In this document: piece by piece, positions 35,855 to 44,378 of the stretch
Layout of the letters: each line of letters begins with the position of its first letter
Numbering within the stretch: the first letter of the stretch is position 1
NCBI RefSeq assembly: GCF_002204185.1
Contig: NZ_MXPU01000010.1
Span: 1 to 64,000 of the forward strand
Length of the DNA stretch: 64,000 nucleotides
Origin: Rhizobium esperanzae
GTDB taxonomy: Bacteria; Pseudomonadota; Alphaproteobacteria; Rhizobiales; Rhizobiaceae
Reading direction: 5' to 3'
Translations under genes and position numbers: made by a program
Notes under the pieces: generated by a model
What the model was told of the DNA's origin: nothing
Seen by the model: the letters and a program-made list of their open reading frames with translations, nothing else
The model's database searches: none

Positions 35855-36025
35855 CCGATCGCCAAGCGTGGGACTCTGAGGTCGCATGGCGGCGTGCAAA
35901 GTCGAGGCAGGCCGTCAAACTCCTGCCACATGCCCTGCATTAATTCGACGCGACTGCATATGTCTTATGATCGGAATTGATTTAAGGATAATGCTGCAGC
36001 AGCTCAAAGCCTAGCCGCACCCTTG

Positions 36026-36045
36026 GCGCATCTGAGAAGATGCGC
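36026..36045. repeat. Perfect 8-bp hairpin before the beta-helix gene
   Basis: GCGCATCT (36026-36033), GAGA loop, AGATGCGC (36038-36045). It lies 170 bases after the permease stop and 33 bases before the beta-helix gene. No T tract follows on either strand, so it is not a classical terminator. It could be an operator or an RNA stability element; I cannot decide. Confidence 0.45.
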
Positions 36046-36077
36046 GGCGCTGCGGTAACCGCGTCGATGGAGATCCG

Positions 36078-37223
36078 ATGCCCGCAATCCTGCGAAAAAA
36101 AGTTCACGGCGCGTCCACCCGGGCTGAGGTCATCGACGGGGCAGAGGATATCGGCGTCGCCTATCAGGTGTTTTCCGATACGGTGGTCGAAGACGTCATC
36201 GTCAAGAACTCGCCTCGTGGCTTCAAGTTTCACAACGGCAACAACCTCGTCGTCAGGCGCTGCGAAACGGAGAATGTCAAGGGCGACGGCATCTACCTAA
36301 CGAAAACGAAGAACGTTCTTCTGGAAAACAACCGTATGGGGGCGGCTCCGGGCGAGGGCGCGGACTGCTGCCAGTTCGCCTATCAGAACAGCGACGACAA
36401 TATCAGTTCGGACGTCGTGATCCGCGGCAACCTCTTCCTGCAGTCGCCGACGAGCACCTCGAACAAGGGCGCCCTGGTCTGCGATAAAACCCGGAACTAT
36501 CTCGTCGAGTACAATTTCATCGGCGGCAAGAATTTCTCCTTTTCATCGGTCGGCGACGATGCCGTGGTGCGCAGCAACATCATGCGCGACGGCAGGATGA
36601 ACGACTATTCCTTCGGCTACGGCATCGGCGACAAGGCAGACCGTACCGGCCATCACGTCTATGACAATTGGATCGAGAACAACAATCGCGGCATCAGCCT
36701 GAGCGGCTTTTCCGACCAGGAGCGGGCCTTTCGCAAAGATATCGACATCCACGACAACGTCATCAACGGATGCGACATCGCCTTCTTCGCCAATCGGCCA
36801 TGGTCGGGGAGCTTCCGGCGCAACATATTCATGCGATGCGGCCAGGACATGGTTCTGTCGGGAAAGGGCAAGGCCACCGCCGGCGAGATCGACGGCAATT
36901 ACCACAATGACGGCAGCTTCTTGAACCTTGTGGCGCCGCCGCTCCGCTTCAATCCCGACGGCAAGGCCTCCGTCGCCTCGGGTGAATGGACATCCGAGCC
37001 CGATGAGATCGTCATCCAGTGGCGCGACAAGGGATTGGATATTCCTGACGCCAACCGCCCTTCCATTGCCGTCGAGCCCGGGATGGAACTGTCCTGTGTG
37101 CTGTTGGCCCGAAAGGGCCGCAATTGGATGCTGGCGATCGCCGAGACCGCTTATGACGAGTTCATGCCGCGCGCATGGCAGGAAAAGATGCTGCCGTGGC
37201 AGAAGCGGTATCTCTCGATCTGA
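36078..37223 (+). CDS. Right-handed parallel beta-helix repeat protein
   Basis: A 381-residue protein with stacked beta-helix turns: VFSDTVVEDVIVKNSPRGFK (about 31-50), GNNLVVRRCETENVKGDGIY (about 53-72), TKNVLLENNRMG, SDVVIRGNLFLQSP, HHVYDNWIENNNRGISLSG and DIDIHDNVINGCDIAFFANR. The fold occurs in pectate lyases, polysaccharide lyases and epimerases. No signal peptide is visible and a stop closes the frame 45 bases upstream of the ATG, so it seems cytoplasmic or uses another route. No catalytic set can be assigned. It follows the sugar ABC operon by 223 bases and may act on the same carbohydrate. Confidence 0.8.
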   Translation: MPAILRKKVHGASTRAEVIDGAEDIGVAYQVFSDTVVEDVIVKNSPRGFKFHNGNNLVVRRCETENVKGDGIYLTKTKNVLLENNRMGAAPGEGADCCQFAYQNSDDNISSDVVIRGNLFLQSPTSTSNKGALVCDKTRNYLVEYNFIGGKNFSFSSVGDDAVVRSNIMRDGRMNDYSFGYGIGDKADRTGHHVYDNWIENNNRGISLSGFSDQERAFRKDIDIHDNVINGCDIAFFANRPWSGSFRRNIFMRCGQDMVLSGKGKATAGEIDGNYHNDGSFLNLVAPPLRFNPDGKASVASGEWTSEPDEIVIQWRDKGLDIPDANRPSIAVEPGMELSCVLLARKGRNWMLAIAETAYDEFMPRAWQEKMLPWQKRYLSI

Positions 37224-37313
37224 ATCAAGTACTGCCGGTATGCCAGGCCCGGAACCAAAGGCCGGTTTTGCCGTTGATCGCCATATCCACCGTGTCGGGA
37301 GGGAAGGGCCGCC

Positions 37314-38117
37314 ATGGCACGCCAGACATTCTGGAAAGGCTATCTCAAGCTCTCGCTCGTCACCGCCTCCGTCTCGCTGACGCCGGCGACGACTGAAAGC
37401 AACAAGGTGCGATTCCACGTCCTCAATCGCCAGACGAAAAATCGCGTCGAAAGCCGCTATGTCGACAGCGTTACCCATAAACCGGTGGCTGACCGGGACC
37501 AGGTGAAGGGTTATCCGCGCGGCGAGGACGATTATGTTCTTCTCGAAGACGAGGAGATCGAGGAAGTCGGGCTCGAAAGCACCCGCACCATCGATATCGA
37601 CAGCTTCGTCCCACGCGGCTCGATCGATTGGATCTGGTACGACAAGCCGCATTTCCTGGCGCCGGAGGACAAGGTCGGCGTGGAAGCCTTCTGCGTCATC
37701 CGCGAAGCGATGAAGGCAAACGACGTCGTCGGCATTGCCCGCCTGGTTCTCTATCGCCGCGAGCGCGCCGTGCTCCTGGAGCCGCAAGGCAAAGGCATCG
37801 TGCTCTGGACCCTGCGCTATGGCGACGAGGTGCGCGAACCCTCGGCCGAAATCGACGACAAGGCGGAGATCGACAGCAAGCTCCTGACGCTGATGAAGCG
37901 GCTGGTGAAGGAAGAGACGAAGGATTGGAGCCCGACCATGGTGCAGGATCCGATCCAGAAGCGCCTGAAATCGATGATCCGCGGCAAACAGAAGAGCCTG
38001 AAGAAGGCGGCGCCCGCCAAAAAACCCGCACCGGTAAAATCGACCGGCAACGTCATCAACATCATGGATGCGCTGAAGATGAGCCTGGCTTCGGGAAGCG
38101 GGCGGAAGTCGCGTTAG
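37314..38117 (+). CDS. ku: Ku protein (NHEJ DNA-end binding), copy 1
   Basis: A 267-residue bacterial Ku homologue. Ku dimers ring broken DNA ends and recruit LigD for non-homologous end joining. The Ku core is clear: TFWKGYLKLSLVTASVSLTP at the N terminus, KVRFHVLNRQTKNRVESRYV (about 30-49), YVLLEDEEIEEV and the Lys-rich C-terminal tail (KQKSLKKAAPAKKPAPVK), which typically binds DNA or LigD. It is convergent with ligD; its TAG stop at 38115-38117 lies inside the terminal repeat of a palindromic element shared with the ligD stop. Confidence 0.94.
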   Translation: MARQTFWKGYLKLSLVTASVSLTPATTESNKVRFHVLNRQTKNRVESRYVDSVTHKPVADRDQVKGYPRGEDDYVLLEDEEIEEVGLESTRTIDIDSFVPRGSIDWIWYDKPHFLAPEDKVGVEAFCVIREAMKANDVVGIARLVLYRRERAVLLEPQGKGIVLWTLRYGDEVREPSAEIDDKAEIDSKLLTLMKRLVKEETKDWSPTMVQDPIQKRLKSMIRGKQKSLKKAAPAKKPAPVKSTGNVINIMDALKMSLASGSGRKSR

Positions 38118-38225
38118 AGCAATTCCAGGAAGAATGCGAAGCGGTTTTCCCGGCAAAGCGAAGCGCTTTGCCGGGAATTGCGTAAATCCCAAAGGTCAGC
38201 GCGGGATGATTTTACGCTCTAACGC
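38111..38225. repeat. 115-bp palindromic element between ku and ligD that provides both stop codons
   Basis: The element is bounded by perfect 10-base inverted repeats, GCGTTAGAGC (38111-38120) and GCTCTAACGC (38216-38225). Inside are TTCCCGGCAAAGCG (38147-38160) and CGCTTTGCCGGGAA (38164-38177), a perfect 14-bp stem with a 3-base loop, and a further GCAATTCC/GGAATTGC pair. Both genes end with CGT TAG read from the terminal repeats. From memory, AGAGCAATTCC-type repeats are dispersed in Rhizobium. The RNA of either strand would fold strongly, so the element may act as a two-way terminator. Confidence 0.75.
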
Positions 38226-40729
38226 TTCTTCTTTTCCAACGGTTTGGCTGCAGCGAAAAATCCGTCCCAGGGATCTCGCGGCAGCGCGTCGAGCCGGGTC
38301 GGCGTATTGTCCACGGTGAAATAGGTCGGTCCGACGTCGACGGTGAGCTCGCTCCATTCCAGCGGCATCGAGACCGCCGCACCTGGCCGCGCCCGTGCCG
38401 AATAGGGCGCGACCGCCGTATTGCCGCGGCCGTTGCGGAGATAGTCGATGAAGATCCTCCCCGTGCGCTTGGCCTTCGTCGCCGTCGCCAGATAGCGGTC
38501 TGGACGGTCGGCGGACATGCTGTCGGCAAGCCATTTGGCGAAACCCTTCACCTCGGCCCAACCGGCCTTCGGCGTGAGCGGCGTCACCACATGCAGCCCC
38601 TTGCCGCCTGAGGTCTTGACGAAGGCGGCGAGGCCTTCGGCCTCCAGCCGCTCCTTCAATTCGTAAGCGGCGGCGATCACATCTGCCCACGCCACCTCAT
38701 CGTCCGGATCGAGGTCCATGGTGATCATATCGGGCTTTTCCCAATTGTCGGTCGAAGCGCCCCAGGGATGGATTTCAAGCACGGCCGATTGCACCAGCGC
38801 CACGATACCGTCGAAATCGGTAATTCTGAGCAGCTTTTCCCCCTGCTTGTCCTTGGGATCGGTAATCTCCTCGATATGCGGATTCATGCCCTTCCAGGCA
38901 TGTTTCTGGAAAAACCGCTGCCGGCCGTTGATCCCGTCCGGCAGGCGCAGGAGCGCCAGCGGCCGGTTGACGACATAAGGCGCCATGAAGCGCCAGACGT
39001 GGGCGTAATAATTGGCCAGCCCCTCCTTGGTAACGCCCTCGTCCGGCCAGTAGATGCGGTCCGGGTGGGTCAGCGTCACCGCTGATTTCGGCAGGGGAGG
39101 GGCCATGGTCTTTTCCGTCTCGCGCGTCACATCTTTCGCAGGCTTGTCTTCTCGCAGGCTGCGGAAGGCTGCATGGCGCAGATTGCCGTCAGCCGACCAG
39201 GCGCGGAACTCGACTTCGCCGACCAGCTGCGGCTTGACATAGATCAGCCCGCGCCGTTCCTCTGACGTCAGCTTGTCATCGAACGAGTTTTCGTTCTGCG
39301 TCAGACGCGACAATTTCTCGTAAAGCAGTTGAGCGGTTGCTGCCGTATATCCAGTGCCGACGCGCCCGACATGCTTGAGTTCGCCGCCTTGGTAATAGCC
39401 CATCGCCAGTGAGCCGATCGCATTCTTCATCGATGTCGACGGCACGTAGCCGCCGATGACGAATTCCTGCCGGTGCGAGCATTTCGATTTGGTCCAATCG
39501 CCTTTGCGTCCCGATCTGTATTTGCTGTCGCGCAGTTTGGAAATCACCCCTTCGAGGCTGAGCCGGCAGGCATGGTCGAGCACGAGTCCGCCGCTTTCGT
39601 TGAAATGCGCGCTGTAACGCAGCTTGTCGTTATCGTCCGGCAGCAGGCTTTCGAGCAGCTGCTTGCGATCGATGAGCGCCACATCGACGAGGTTGTAGCC
39701 GTCGAGGTGGAGAAGATCGAAGGCATAGAAGACGAAGCGATCGTTGCGGCCCTCGCTCAGATCGTGCTGAAGTGCCGAGAAGTCCGAGGCGCCGGTATCG
39801 CGCTCGACGACGATTTCGCCGTCGATCACCGCCGATTGCACCGGCAGGGCGGCAAAGGCCTCGACCACATCGCTGCCGAATTTCTCCGTCCAGTCGAGGC
39901 CGCTGCGGGTCAACATTCTCACCTTGCCGTTCTCGACTCTGACCTGCAGCCGGTAGCCGTCGAACTTGATTTCGTGGATCCAGCGGTCACCCGCCGGCGG
40001 CTTCGGTTTCAGCTTGGCAAGCACCGGTTCGATGAAGTCGGGCATTGCGCCCTTGCGCGCGCCTTTAGGCCATTGGCGTTCGCCGGATCCCGACGGCTTC
40101 GCCTTTTGTGCCGGCGTCTTGGCGGCAACCGCCTTGCCGTTTCCGGATCTGGACTTCCAGGTCGCATCGGGATTTTCCACCACCTCTTCAAGCTGCCGGC
40201 CTGTCTTGGCCGATTCCGGCCGTTCCTCGAGAATGTCGCCGTCATGGCGCGCCTCGGCATCGTCCCCCTTGATCAGCAGCCAGTTCTCGCGCGCCTCGCC
40301 GGGCCGGCCGTGCATGCGCACGAGGTGCCAGCGTCCCTTCAGCTTCTCGCCGTCGAGCTCGAATTCCAGATGACCTTTCCGATAGGCCTTGTGAGCGTCG
40401 CCGACCGGCGTCCAAGTGCCGCGGTCCCAGACGATGACGGTGCCGCCGCCATACTGCCCTTTCGGGATGATGCCTTCGAAATCGCCATAGGACAGCGGGT
40501 GGTCTTCGACATGAACGGCCAGGCGCTTGTCCTCCGGGTTGAGGCTCGGCCCTTTGGTCACCGCCCAGCTCTTCAGCACCCCATCCATTTCGAGCCGAAA
40601 ATCATAATGCAGCCTTGTCGCATCATGCTTCTGGATGACGAAGCTGTTGCCGGTGCTGCGGCCCTTCTGCCCTCGCGGCTCCGGTGTGAGTTTGAAATTG
40701 CGCTTCGCCTGATAGGTCTCGAGAGCCAT
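38219..40729 (-). CDS. ligD: Multidomain DNA ligase D (phosphoesterase-ligase-polymerase)
   Basis: An 836-residue LigD for non-homologous end joining. Domain order is N-terminal 3'-phosphoesterase (about 30-150: QKHDATRLHYDFRLEMDG, VEDHPLSYGDFEG and KGQYGGGTVIVWDRGTW carry the His/Asp active residues), ATP-dependent ligase (about 230-530, with the adenylated Lys255 in HEIKFDGYRLQ), and C-terminal archaeo-eukaryotic-primase-like polymerase (about 560-830, with metal-binding Asp residues in MDLDPDDEVAW). This order is the usual rhizobial one. The stop is supplied by the shared palindromic element. The gene starts 1 base after the end of the second ku gene. Confidence 0.96.
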   Translation of the reverse strand: MALETYQAKRNFKLTPEPRGQKGRSTGNSFVIQKHDATRLHYDFRLEMDGVLKSWAVTKGPSLNPEDKRLAVHVEDHPLSYGDFEGIIPKGQYGGGTVIVWDRGTWTPVGDAHKAYRKGHLEFELDGEKLKGRWHLVRMHGRPGEARENWLLIKGDDAEARHDGDILEERPESAKTGRQLEEVVENPDATWKSRSGNGKAVAAKTPAQKAKPSGSGERQWPKGARKGAMPDFIEPVLAKLKPKPPAGDRWIHEIKFDGYRLQVRVENGKVRMLTRSGLDWTEKFGSDVVEAFAALPVQSAVIDGEIVVERDTGASDFSALQHDLSEGRNDRFVFYAFDLLHLDGYNLVDVALIDRKQLLESLLPDDNDKLRYSAHFNESGGLVLDHACRLSLEGVISKLRDSKYRSGRKGDWTKSKCSHRQEFVIGGYVPSTSMKNAIGSLAMGYYQGGELKHVGRVGTGYTAATAQLLYEKLSRLTQNENSFDDKLTSEERRGLIYVKPQLVGEVEFRAWSADGNLRHAAFRSLREDKPAKDVTRETEKTMAPPLPKSAVTLTHPDRIYWPDEGVTKEGLANYYAHVWRFMAPYVVNRPLALLRLPDGINGRQRFFQKHAWKGMNPHIEEITDPKDKQGEKLLRITDFDGIVALVQSAVLEIHPWGASTDNWEKPDMITMDLDPDDEVAWADVIAAAYELKERLEAEGLAAFVKTSGGKGLHVVTPLTPKAGWAEVKGFAKWLADSMSADRPDRYLATATKAKRTGRIFIDYLRNGRGNTAVAPYSARARPGAAVSMPLEWSELTVDVGPTYFTVDNTPTRLDALPRDPWDGFFAAAKPLEKKKR

Positions 40730-40730
40730 C

Positions 40731-41582
40731 TCAGCCTGCCTTCTTCCTTTGGCTGTCGCTGCGCGCCGGCGCCTTCTCCTTTGCCGGTGGCTTCGTCGCC
40801 GCCTTGCCGCTCATCTTGGCGCTTTGGCGCAGCGCTTCCATCAGATCGACCACCTTGCGCTCCGGCGCCGGTTTCTTCTTCGGCGGCGCCCGGCCCTCGA
40901 TCTTTGCCTTCACCAATTCGACGACGGCGGCTTCGTAACGGTCCTCGTAGGCGCTCGGATCGAAGCTGCCGTGCTTGGTCTCGATGATATGCCCGGCGAG
41001 CTCGAGCATTTCCTTGTCGAATTTGATATCGAGAATCTCTTTGAAGACGGTGTCGGCCGAGCGCACCTCATAATCGAAGTTCAGCAGGGTCGCGATGATG
41101 TGAGTGTCATGCGGCCGGATCAGTAGCGTTCGGTTGCGCCGGAAAAGCACAGCTTCGGCCAGCGCCGCCACCTTGGCGTCGCGCATGCCCCGGACGATCA
41201 GAGACAGCGCTTCTTCATCATGCTCATCGACGGGTGCGAGATAATAGGGACGGTCGAAATAGAGCTTGTCGATATCGTCATAGGCAATGAAAGACTTGAC
41301 GTTGAGCACCTTGTCGCTTTCCGGCATGATCTCGGCGATCTCGTCGCCTTCGATGACGATGTAATCGCCGTTATCCATCTGATAGCCCTTGACCTGGTCG
41401 TCGCGCTCCACCGGCTTGCCGGTCTCGCTGTCGACGAATTGCCGTTCGACGCGATGGCCGGTTTTGCGGTTGATGATGTTGAAGGAAACGCGGTCGGAGG
41501 AGGAAATGGCGGTGTAGAGCCCGACGGCGCAAGCAAGGTCGCCTACCTTCAGATGACCTTTCCAGCTTGCCCGCGCGGCCAT
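40731..41582 (-). CDS. ku: Ku protein (NHEJ DNA-end binding), copy 2
   Basis: A 283-residue Ku homologue, distinct from the first copy: RASWKGHLKVGDLACAVGLY at the N terminus, VSFNIINRKTGHRVERQFVD (about 32-51) and YIVIEGDEIAEIMPESDKVL (about 73-92). The C-terminal tail is again Lys/Pro-rich. It is directly followed by ligD on the same strand with one base between, so it is probably co-expressed with LigD. Two Ku paralogues flanking one LigD allow homo- or heterodimers; rhizobia often have several ku genes. Confidence 0.94.
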   Translation of the reverse strand: MAARASWKGHLKVGDLACAVGLYTAISSSDRVSFNIINRKTGHRVERQFVDSETGKPVERDDQVKGYQMDNGDYIVIEGDEIAEIMPESDKVLNVKSFIAYDDIDKLYFDRPYYLAPVDEHDEEALSLIVRGMRDAKVAALAEAVLFRRNRTLLIRPHDTHIIATLLNFDYEVRSADTVFKEILDIKFDKEMLELAGHIIETKHGSFDPSAYEDRYEAAVVELVKAKIEGRAPPKKKPAPERKVVDLMEALRQSAKMSGKAATKPPAKEKAPARSDSQRKKAG

Positions 41583-41600
41583 GCCATCCTCCGTTGCAAA

Positions 41601-41831
41601 TCAGAGCCGACTGCTGCTCTTGTCGGTTTCGAGCTCCTGGAACGCCCAGCCGCCGTCGGGTGCAGGATAGGCGAGCAACGCGTCGCCGTCGCCGATTTTC
41701 TGACGTGACGCAGCATCCTTGGCGTGGACAATCGCTTCCTCAGCCGTCGCATAGGTCTCCGACAGCGTATCGCCGAGCTTGTAAGCCCAACCATTGTCAT
41801 GCGGCACGACCTGATAGGTGATATCGGCCAT
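41601..41831 (-). CDS. DUF2188 family small protein
   Basis: A 76-residue protein with the DUF2188 pattern: YQVVPHDNGWAYKLGDTLSE, then ATAEEAIVHAKDAA and a C-terminal DGGWAFQELE. Members are small, of unknown function, and often occur near NHEJ or stress genes in rhizobia. The ATG at 41831 has GGAG about 8 bases upstream; the frame is open further. It lies 18 bases before the second ku gene on the same strand and may be the first gene of that operon. Confidence 0.8.
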   Translation of the reverse strand: MADITYQVVPHDNGWAYKLGDTLSETYATAEEAIVHAKDAASRQKIGDGDALLAYPAPDGGWAFQELETDKSSSRL

Positions 41832-41864
41832 TTCGGATCTCCTCTTTTCACTTCGGCGGCGGAG

Positions 41865-41888
41865 CCGAAAACCGCGCACAGTTTTCGG
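41865..41888. repeat. Hairpin between two small minus-strand genes
   Basis: CCGAAAA (41865-41871) and TTTTCGG (41882-41888), a perfect 7-bp stem with a 10-base loop. On the minus strand it follows the stop of the 86-residue gene and precedes the DUF2188 gene. It resembles the inner part of the palindromic repeat at 2380-2428 (CCGAAA ... TTTCGG) and may be a remnant of the same repeat family. Confidence 0.4.
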
Positions 41889-41897
41889 TATCAAGCC

Positions 41898-42158
41898 CTA
41901 GTTCCGATTTGGTTTGCGCCTTTCATCGAGCGCGATGATCTTTTCCAGGGAGGCGATATCCTCGCTGGTGACGACGGGAACCGGATCGGCCGCGATCGCC
42001 TCCAGCACCTCCTGCGAGATGGCGCCGTTGCGGATCGCCCATTCCAGCGTCTCGCGCGTTTCCCGCTCGGCCTTGAGCTGTGCATAGAGAGCGACGATCA
42101 GCCGGTCGCGGGCGTCCATCCGCCGGCCCCGACGATCCATGCTGCGGACATGCGGCAT
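41898..42158 (-). CDS. Hypothetical protein of 86 residues
   Basis: A small soluble protein beginning MPHVRSMDRRGRRMDARDRL; later ATG codons at Met7 and Met14 are alternative starts. The middle, ALYAQLKAERETRETLEWAI, is predicted helical and charged, followed by GAISQEVLEAIAADPVPVV. No known domain is recognised. It precedes the DUF2188 gene, separated by the hairpin at 41865-41888. Codon use is normal for the region. Confidence 0.55.
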   Translation of the reverse strand: MPHVRSMDRRGRRMDARDRLIVALYAQLKAERETRETLEWAIRNGAISQEVLEAIAADPVPVVTSEDIASLEKIIALDERRKPNRN

Positions 42159-42302
42159 CGCTCTGCACCTTTGTCACTGATTTCGTTCAGGTGTAGTCAA
42201 CTGATGACGGATGGAAAGGTTCCGTTACCAGTCACTACAACGCCGTTGCGGGCCGCGGCGCAACTCGCTATCTCTGCGAAGGCTATTGTTAGAGGATTTT
42301 TC

Positions 42303-42737
42303 ATGGCCGATCACAAGGCACGCCCCCGTCCGACCGGCGCTATCGCCACCCTCGGCCGCACCGGCTTTCCGCATGTCACGTCCACGACCAAGGGTGAGAT
42401 CGATATCGTCACTGCGCCGTCGCAGCCGGGCTTCAGCCCGCTCGATCTGCTCTACGCCTCGCTTTCGGCCTGTCTCGTGCTCAGCGCCCGCATTGCAGCC
42501 AGTCAGATGGGCGTTCTCGACAGGATCAGCGAGATCACTGCCGACGTCACCGGCGAGAAGGCGGCGGAAGGGCTCTCACGTGTTGCGAAATTCAATATCG
42601 TCTTCTCGATCAAGGGCGATGTCGACGAAGAGACTCGCCGCAAGATCGTCGACGCCGCCGAAGACGAGATCTGCACGGTCAGCAACACCATCCGCGGCAC
42701 TCCCGAATTCTCGACCGTAATATCGAAACAAGACTGA
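42303..42737 (+). CDS. OsmC family peroxidase-like protein
   Basis: A 144-residue OsmC-family protein; members reduce organic hydroperoxides with two active cysteines and a thiol donor. The two cysteines are in place, in ASLSACLVLSARI (about 56-68) and DEICTVSNTIRG near the C terminus. FSPLDLLYASLSACL is the family helix motif. The ATG at 42303 is chosen as the start of the conserved protein; the frame runs open a long way upstream. It stands alone between the NHEJ genes and a flavoprotein gene. Confidence 0.88.
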   Translation: MADHKARPRPTGAIATLGRTGFPHVTSTTKGEIDIVTAPSQPGFSPLDLLYASLSACLVLSARIAASQMGVLDRISEITADVTGEKAAEGLSRVAKFNIVFSIKGDVDEETRRKIVDAAEDEICTVSNTIRGTPEFSTVISKQD

Positions 42738-42831
42738 TCTTCATAATTATTATAGACAATTATGGCCGGAGGATTGCACGAGTCATGTCCGGCTTCTATG
42801 CTCGGGCATCGAAGCAACGGTGTCGGCCATC

Positions 42832-44268
42832 ATGCAGCCCAAGCCTCTGTCGATGTCCGACCAGCCCGTCGTCGCCATCATCGGCGGTGGCCTCTCCGGC
42901 GCGGGCGTCGCCTATCATCTCGCCCGTGCAGACGGTGGCGAGCGTCCCGTCAGCGTGGTCTTCGAGCCGCGGGCGGAACTCGGCCGTGGTCTTGCCTATG
43001 ACACGGACGACCCGGCCCATCGCATCAATGTTCCCGCCGCCAAGATGAGCCTGCAGCCCGACGACCAAGGCCAATTCCAGGCCTGGATCGAGGCCCGCGA
43101 TGCCCTCGCTTGCGACCCGCAGGCAAGACGGCCCGATGGCCTGCTCTTTCCCCGGCGCCGGCTGTTCGGCGATTATGTCGCCTCTCTTCTGAAGCCGCTG
43201 CTGGCAGACGGCAGCGTGCGTCATTGCCGCGCCGCCGTGACCCATGTCGAGCGCCGGGCCGGCCGCTGGTTGATCCGCGACGATAAAGGCGGCGTGTTGC
43301 TGGCCGATATCGTTGCGATCGCCACCAGCCATCCGCCGCCGGCGGCCCCCGGCCGGCTTGCGGCCCGGCTTGCCGCCCATCCCCGTTTCGTCGCGGACAG
43401 CACGAAACCAGCTGCGCTTGAGGTGATCCGTCCCCAGGACCGGGTGCTCGTCATCGGCAATGGCTTGACTGCCGCCGATGTCATTGCCTCGCTCGCTGAA
43501 CGCGGGCATCGCGGTCCGGTGACGGCAATCTCGCGCCGCGGTCTGCGCTCGCGCGGGCATGCGCCGGTGCCGCAGCCGCTGTTCGGCGATTTCCTCGCCG
43601 ATGCGGCCCATTCCGCCGTTTCGCTGCTGGCGGCAATCCGCGCCGCCATCAGCGCCGCGGAAGCGCAAGGCATAAGCTGGCATGGGGTGATTGATCAGGT
43701 GCGGGCGCAGGGACGCGATCTCTGGCAGGCGCTGCCGGTCGCCGAACGGCGCCGTCTCGTCCGCCATCTGCGTCCCTATTGGGATGTGCATCGTTTCCGC
43801 ATCGCGCCGCAGGTGGAAGCCGCGCTCGACGCGGCGATTGCCGCCGGTCGCCTGGAAATCCTCGCCGGGTCGGTCGCCGATGCGCGCATTGAAGGCGAGC
43901 TTGTTCTTTGCTCCCTGCAGCCACGCCATCGGCGCCAGTCGCTGGAGCGGAGCTACGACGCTGTCGTCGTCACCACTGGGCCGGCGCATGGCGGTATTCT
44001 CGAAACTCAGCCCTGGCTCGCGGCGCTTGCTGCAAGCGACCACCTGTCGCTTGATCCGACAGGGCTCGGCCTCGCCTGCACCGAGCAGTCGGAGGCGATC
44101 GGCCCGTCGGGAAAGGCGGAGCCTTCGCTGTTGATCTCCGGTCCGCTGGCGCGCGGCACTTTCGGCGAACTGATGGGGTTGCCGCAGGTGACTGAGCATG
44201 CCTTCTTCGTTGCAGGCGAAATCGCCGCAAAGCTGCGATTGATCATGGAGAGCAGGCATCCGGTCTGA
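42832..44268 (+). CDS. FAD/NAD(P)-binding protein (Pyr_redox_9 type)
   Basis: About 478 residues with two dinucleotide-binding folds: VVAIIGGGLSGAGVAYHLAR near the N terminus (FAD) and VLVIGNGLTAADVIASLAER in the middle (second GxGxxG-like motif). LAYDTDDPAHRINVPAAKMS is the signature of the FAD_NAD_bp (Pyr_redox_9) family. The substrate is unknown; relatives are annotated as hydroxylases or YdhS-like proteins. Starts at 42820 (GTG), 42832 (ATG) and 42853 (ATG) are possible. The gene is followed after 110 bases by an EamA transporter. Confidence 0.85.
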   Translation: MQPKPLSMSDQPVVAIIGGGLSGAGVAYHLARADGGERPVSVVFEPRAELGRGLAYDTDDPAHRINVPAAKMSLQPDDQGQFQAWIEARDALACDPQARRPDGLLFPRRRLFGDYVASLLKPLLADGSVRHCRAAVTHVERRAGRWLIRDDKGGVLLADIVAIATSHPPPAAPGRLAARLAAHPRFVADSTKPAALEVIRPQDRVLVIGNGLTAADVIASLAERGHRGPVTAISRRGLRSRGHAPVPQPLFGDFLADAAHSAVSLLAAIRAAISAAEAQGISWHGVIDQVRAQGRDLWQALPVAERRRLVRHLRPYWDVHRFRIAPQVEAALDAAIAAGRLEILAGSVADARIEGELVLCSLQPRHRRQSLERSYDAVVVTTGPAHGGILETQPWLAALAASDHLSLDPTGLGLACTEQSEAIGPSGKAEPSLLISGPLARGTFGELMGLPQVTEHAFFVAGEIAAKLRLIMESRHPV

Positions 44269-44378
44269 ATTTTTGTCCCGATGTCGCTCTTCGACTGTCG
44301 CCGGCGGACGACTTCTGCTACGCACGCGCCAATCAACGGCCCGCCGCCAATGTTCGGGCAATCAAAAATATCGAGCCC

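Noticed and set aside
36026..36045. The 8-bp hairpin as a terminator of the sugar ABC operon
   Set aside because: No T tract on either strand and 170 bases from the permease stop; kept only as a hairpin.
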